A stretch of 23,738 bases of DNA, from positions 1 through 23,738 of the forward strand of contig NZ_RCUW01000020.1 in NCBI RefSeq assembly GCF_003667525.1, given 5' to 3'. A program made the position numbers and the translations under genes. Source of the DNA: Mycetocola_B reblochoni. Lineage in GTDB: Bacteria > Actinomycetota > Actinomycetes > Actinomycetales > Microbacteriaceae. The notes under the pieces are model-generated. The model saw only the letters and a list, made by a program, of their open reading frames with translations, had not been told where the DNA came from and made no database searches. This document shows, in pieces, positions 22,899-23,738 of this stretch; position 1 is the first letter of the stretch, and the number at the start of each line of letters is the position of its first letter.

Positions 22899-23602
22899 TG
22901 GCATCCCGCATGCGCGGCAAGAGCGACCGGTCAAGGACCAGAGCACGCTATCTCCGTGCGATCTGGTCCCTGACTGAGAACAGTGACGCTCCGGTTACGG
23001 TGACGGGCCTTGCCCGTGCGCTGCGGTTCGTGCCGGGGAGCGTGTCCGAACAGGTGAAGCGACTCGTCGATGACGGCCTCGTCGACCACGAACGGTACAA
23101 GAGCATCTCCCTCACCCCTTGGGGACACCTCGAAGCGATGCGGGCACTGCGGGCGAACCGGATACTTCGATGCTTCCTCCACGACGTCCTCGACCTGCCC
23201 TGGAGTGAACTCGCCACCAATGCCGACGCATTGGAAGCGAGCAGCTCACCGCGCTTCCTCCAACGGATCGAGGCTTCCCTCGACCAGCCCACCCACGACC
23301 CCTACGGGCAACCCATCCCCACCCCAGACGGTCACATCGAATCCCGCCGAGATGCCCGTCTGCGGGAACTCGCACGCCCGCGATGGGCTCCCGTGAGGAT
23401 CACGCGCGTCGCCGACGCGCCACTCGAAACACTGGTCTTCCTCGACGAGCGACACCTTCGCCCCGGCACATGGCTACGCATCCAGGCCTGCACAGCGGAA
23501 GTCGACATCATCGAGGTCCGCACGGCGGAATGGCATGGCACGCTGCTCCCTGCCGGAGCAGGCGTGCTCCATGCATCACTCCACGACGAAGCTGCGCGGT
23601 GA
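22898..23602 (+). CDS. DtxR-family regulator with degenerate metal sites
   Basis: This 234-aa protein has the DtxR/MntR layout: winged HTH at about 32-68 (VTGLARALRFVPGSVSEQVK), dimerisation domain at about 72-145 (ending NPIP-like GQPIPTP) and an SH3-like C-terminal domain at about 160-225. By alignment from memory with corynebacterial DtxR, the metal ligands are nearly all replaced: Met10 by R17, His79 by N87, Glu83 by R91, His98 by A106, Cys102 by D110 and His106 by A114; only Glu105 is kept (E113). It may be metal-independent or sense another signal. The GTG at 22898 overlaps the permease stop; ATG 22910 is the alternative. It is expected to control the importer operon. Confidence 0.88.
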   Translation: MASRMRGKSDRSRTRARYLRAIWSLTENSDAPVTVTGLARALRFVPGSVSEQVKRLVDDGLVDHERYKSISLTPWGHLEAMRALRANRILRCFLHDVLDLPWSELATNADALEASSSPRFLQRIEASLDQPTHDPYGQPIPTPDGHIESRRDARLRELARPRWAPVRITRVADAPLETLVFLDERHLRPGTWLRIQACTAEVDIIEVRTAEWHGTLLPAGAGVLHASLHDEAAR

Positions 23603-23614
23603 CAGCATCAACTA

Positions 23615-23738
23615 GGGCGTGTCTCCCATATGGTTCGTGATTGACGCGCGATTCTGGATGGGTGACTTTGGTTCTGGACTCTCGTACTCGCCGGTTGACG
23701 GACGCGCAGTGGGCGTTGATCGCCCCGCTACTGCCGTC
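23615..23738 (+). mobile_element. Left end of an IS5-like insertion sequence (cut by window end)
   Basis: GGGCGTGTCTCC at 23615 begins 12 nt after the regulator stop, preceded by CTA as a possible target duplication, and is followed by a transposase start. The right end is outside the window, so the exact inverted repeat cannot be confirmed. Confidence 0.7.
23662..23738 (+). CDS. IS5-family transposase, N-terminal fragment
   Basis: From GTG 23662 the frame reads VTLVLDSRTRRLTDAQWALI and then APLLPS to the window end. LTDAQWALIAPLLP is the hallmark N-terminal helix of IS5-family transposases (DUF4096 region). Only 25 residues are visible, so whether the gene is intact cannot be judged. Confidence 0.8.
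   Translation, partial: MTLVLDSRTRRLTDAQWALIAPLLP

Noticed and set aside
21648..22946. 432-aa open frame on the minus strand
   Set aside because: It is antisense to the ATPase and permease genes and is a low-complexity Glu/Asp/Gly run; the plus-strand genes carry complete family motifs.
1..23738. tRNA genes or att sites marking element ends
   Set aside because: I saw no tRNA-like cloverleaf or convincing terminal direct repeat by eye; a covariance search would be needed to exclude them.

Overview
The window looks like a high-GC Gram-positive (Actinomycetota, probably Micrococcales) accessory region. I base this on GC-rich third positions, SCO6880-family, DUF6112 and DUF2637 proteins of actinobacterial conjugative elements, a class Ib-like nrdI-nrdE-nrdF operon and a DtxR-family regulator. 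The genus cannot be fixed from the sequence alone.

Region 1 (about 1-14.66 kb, all genes on the minus strand, so read right to left) is a conjugation/replication module of an integrative element or plasmid. In transcription order it holds: a hypothetical protein (14662-14111), a 452-aa hypothetical protein, a prim-pol primase, a DUF2637 membrane protein with a C-terminal HTH, a 148-aa hypothetical protein, a 282-aa hypothetical protein, a ParB-domain protein, a 154-aa hypothetical protein, a single-pass membrane protein, a lysozyme-like plus M23 cell-wall hydrolase, two tandem DUF6112 pilin-like proteins, a TrbL/VirB6-like channel protein, an SCO6880 protein (PrgI/VirB3 part plus VirB4 N-terminal part) and a VirB4-like ATPase. 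Together these make a type IV secretion apparatus with associated DNA processing. No relaxase, coupling protein, integrase or attachment site is visible, so the element runs beyond the window.

Three things stand out in region 1. A motif close to GCACCTGACCGGTG (sense strand) recurs 11 times, nearly always 25-58 nt upstream of a start codon, and several copies sit inside strong hairpins whose outer stems differ in sequence. Four otherwise unlike hypothetical proteins share a C-terminal tail (Leu-rich helix, ERE..L.PD, then a Ser/Pro/Gly stretch ending in Arg), which could be a common secretion or partner-binding signal. A 38-bp paired direct repeat flanks the 452-aa gene.

Region 2 (14.68-19.87 kb, minus strand) is a ribonucleotide reductase operon: nrdI-nrdE-nrdF, an NAD(P)H:FMN reductase and an AraC-type regulator. 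NrdF lacks three of the four carboxylate metal ligands. Gln120, Ser180 and Lys214 replace the canonical Glu residues, which is the QSK signature of the metal-free, DOPA-radical class Ie reductases.

Region 3 (20.04-23.60 kb, plus strand) is divergently transcribed: a small hypothetical protein, then a manganese/zinc-type ABC importer (lipoprotein binding protein, ATPase, permease) in a tightly overlapping operon that ends in a DtxR-family regulator missing nearly all canonical metal ligands. The 169-bp divergent region carries NrdR-box-like and other palindromes. Region 4 (23.615 kb to the end) is the left end of an IS5-like insertion sequence abutting the regulator gene.

The nrd and metal-import genes could be cargo of the element or the chromosomal flank; the sequence shows only that they touch.
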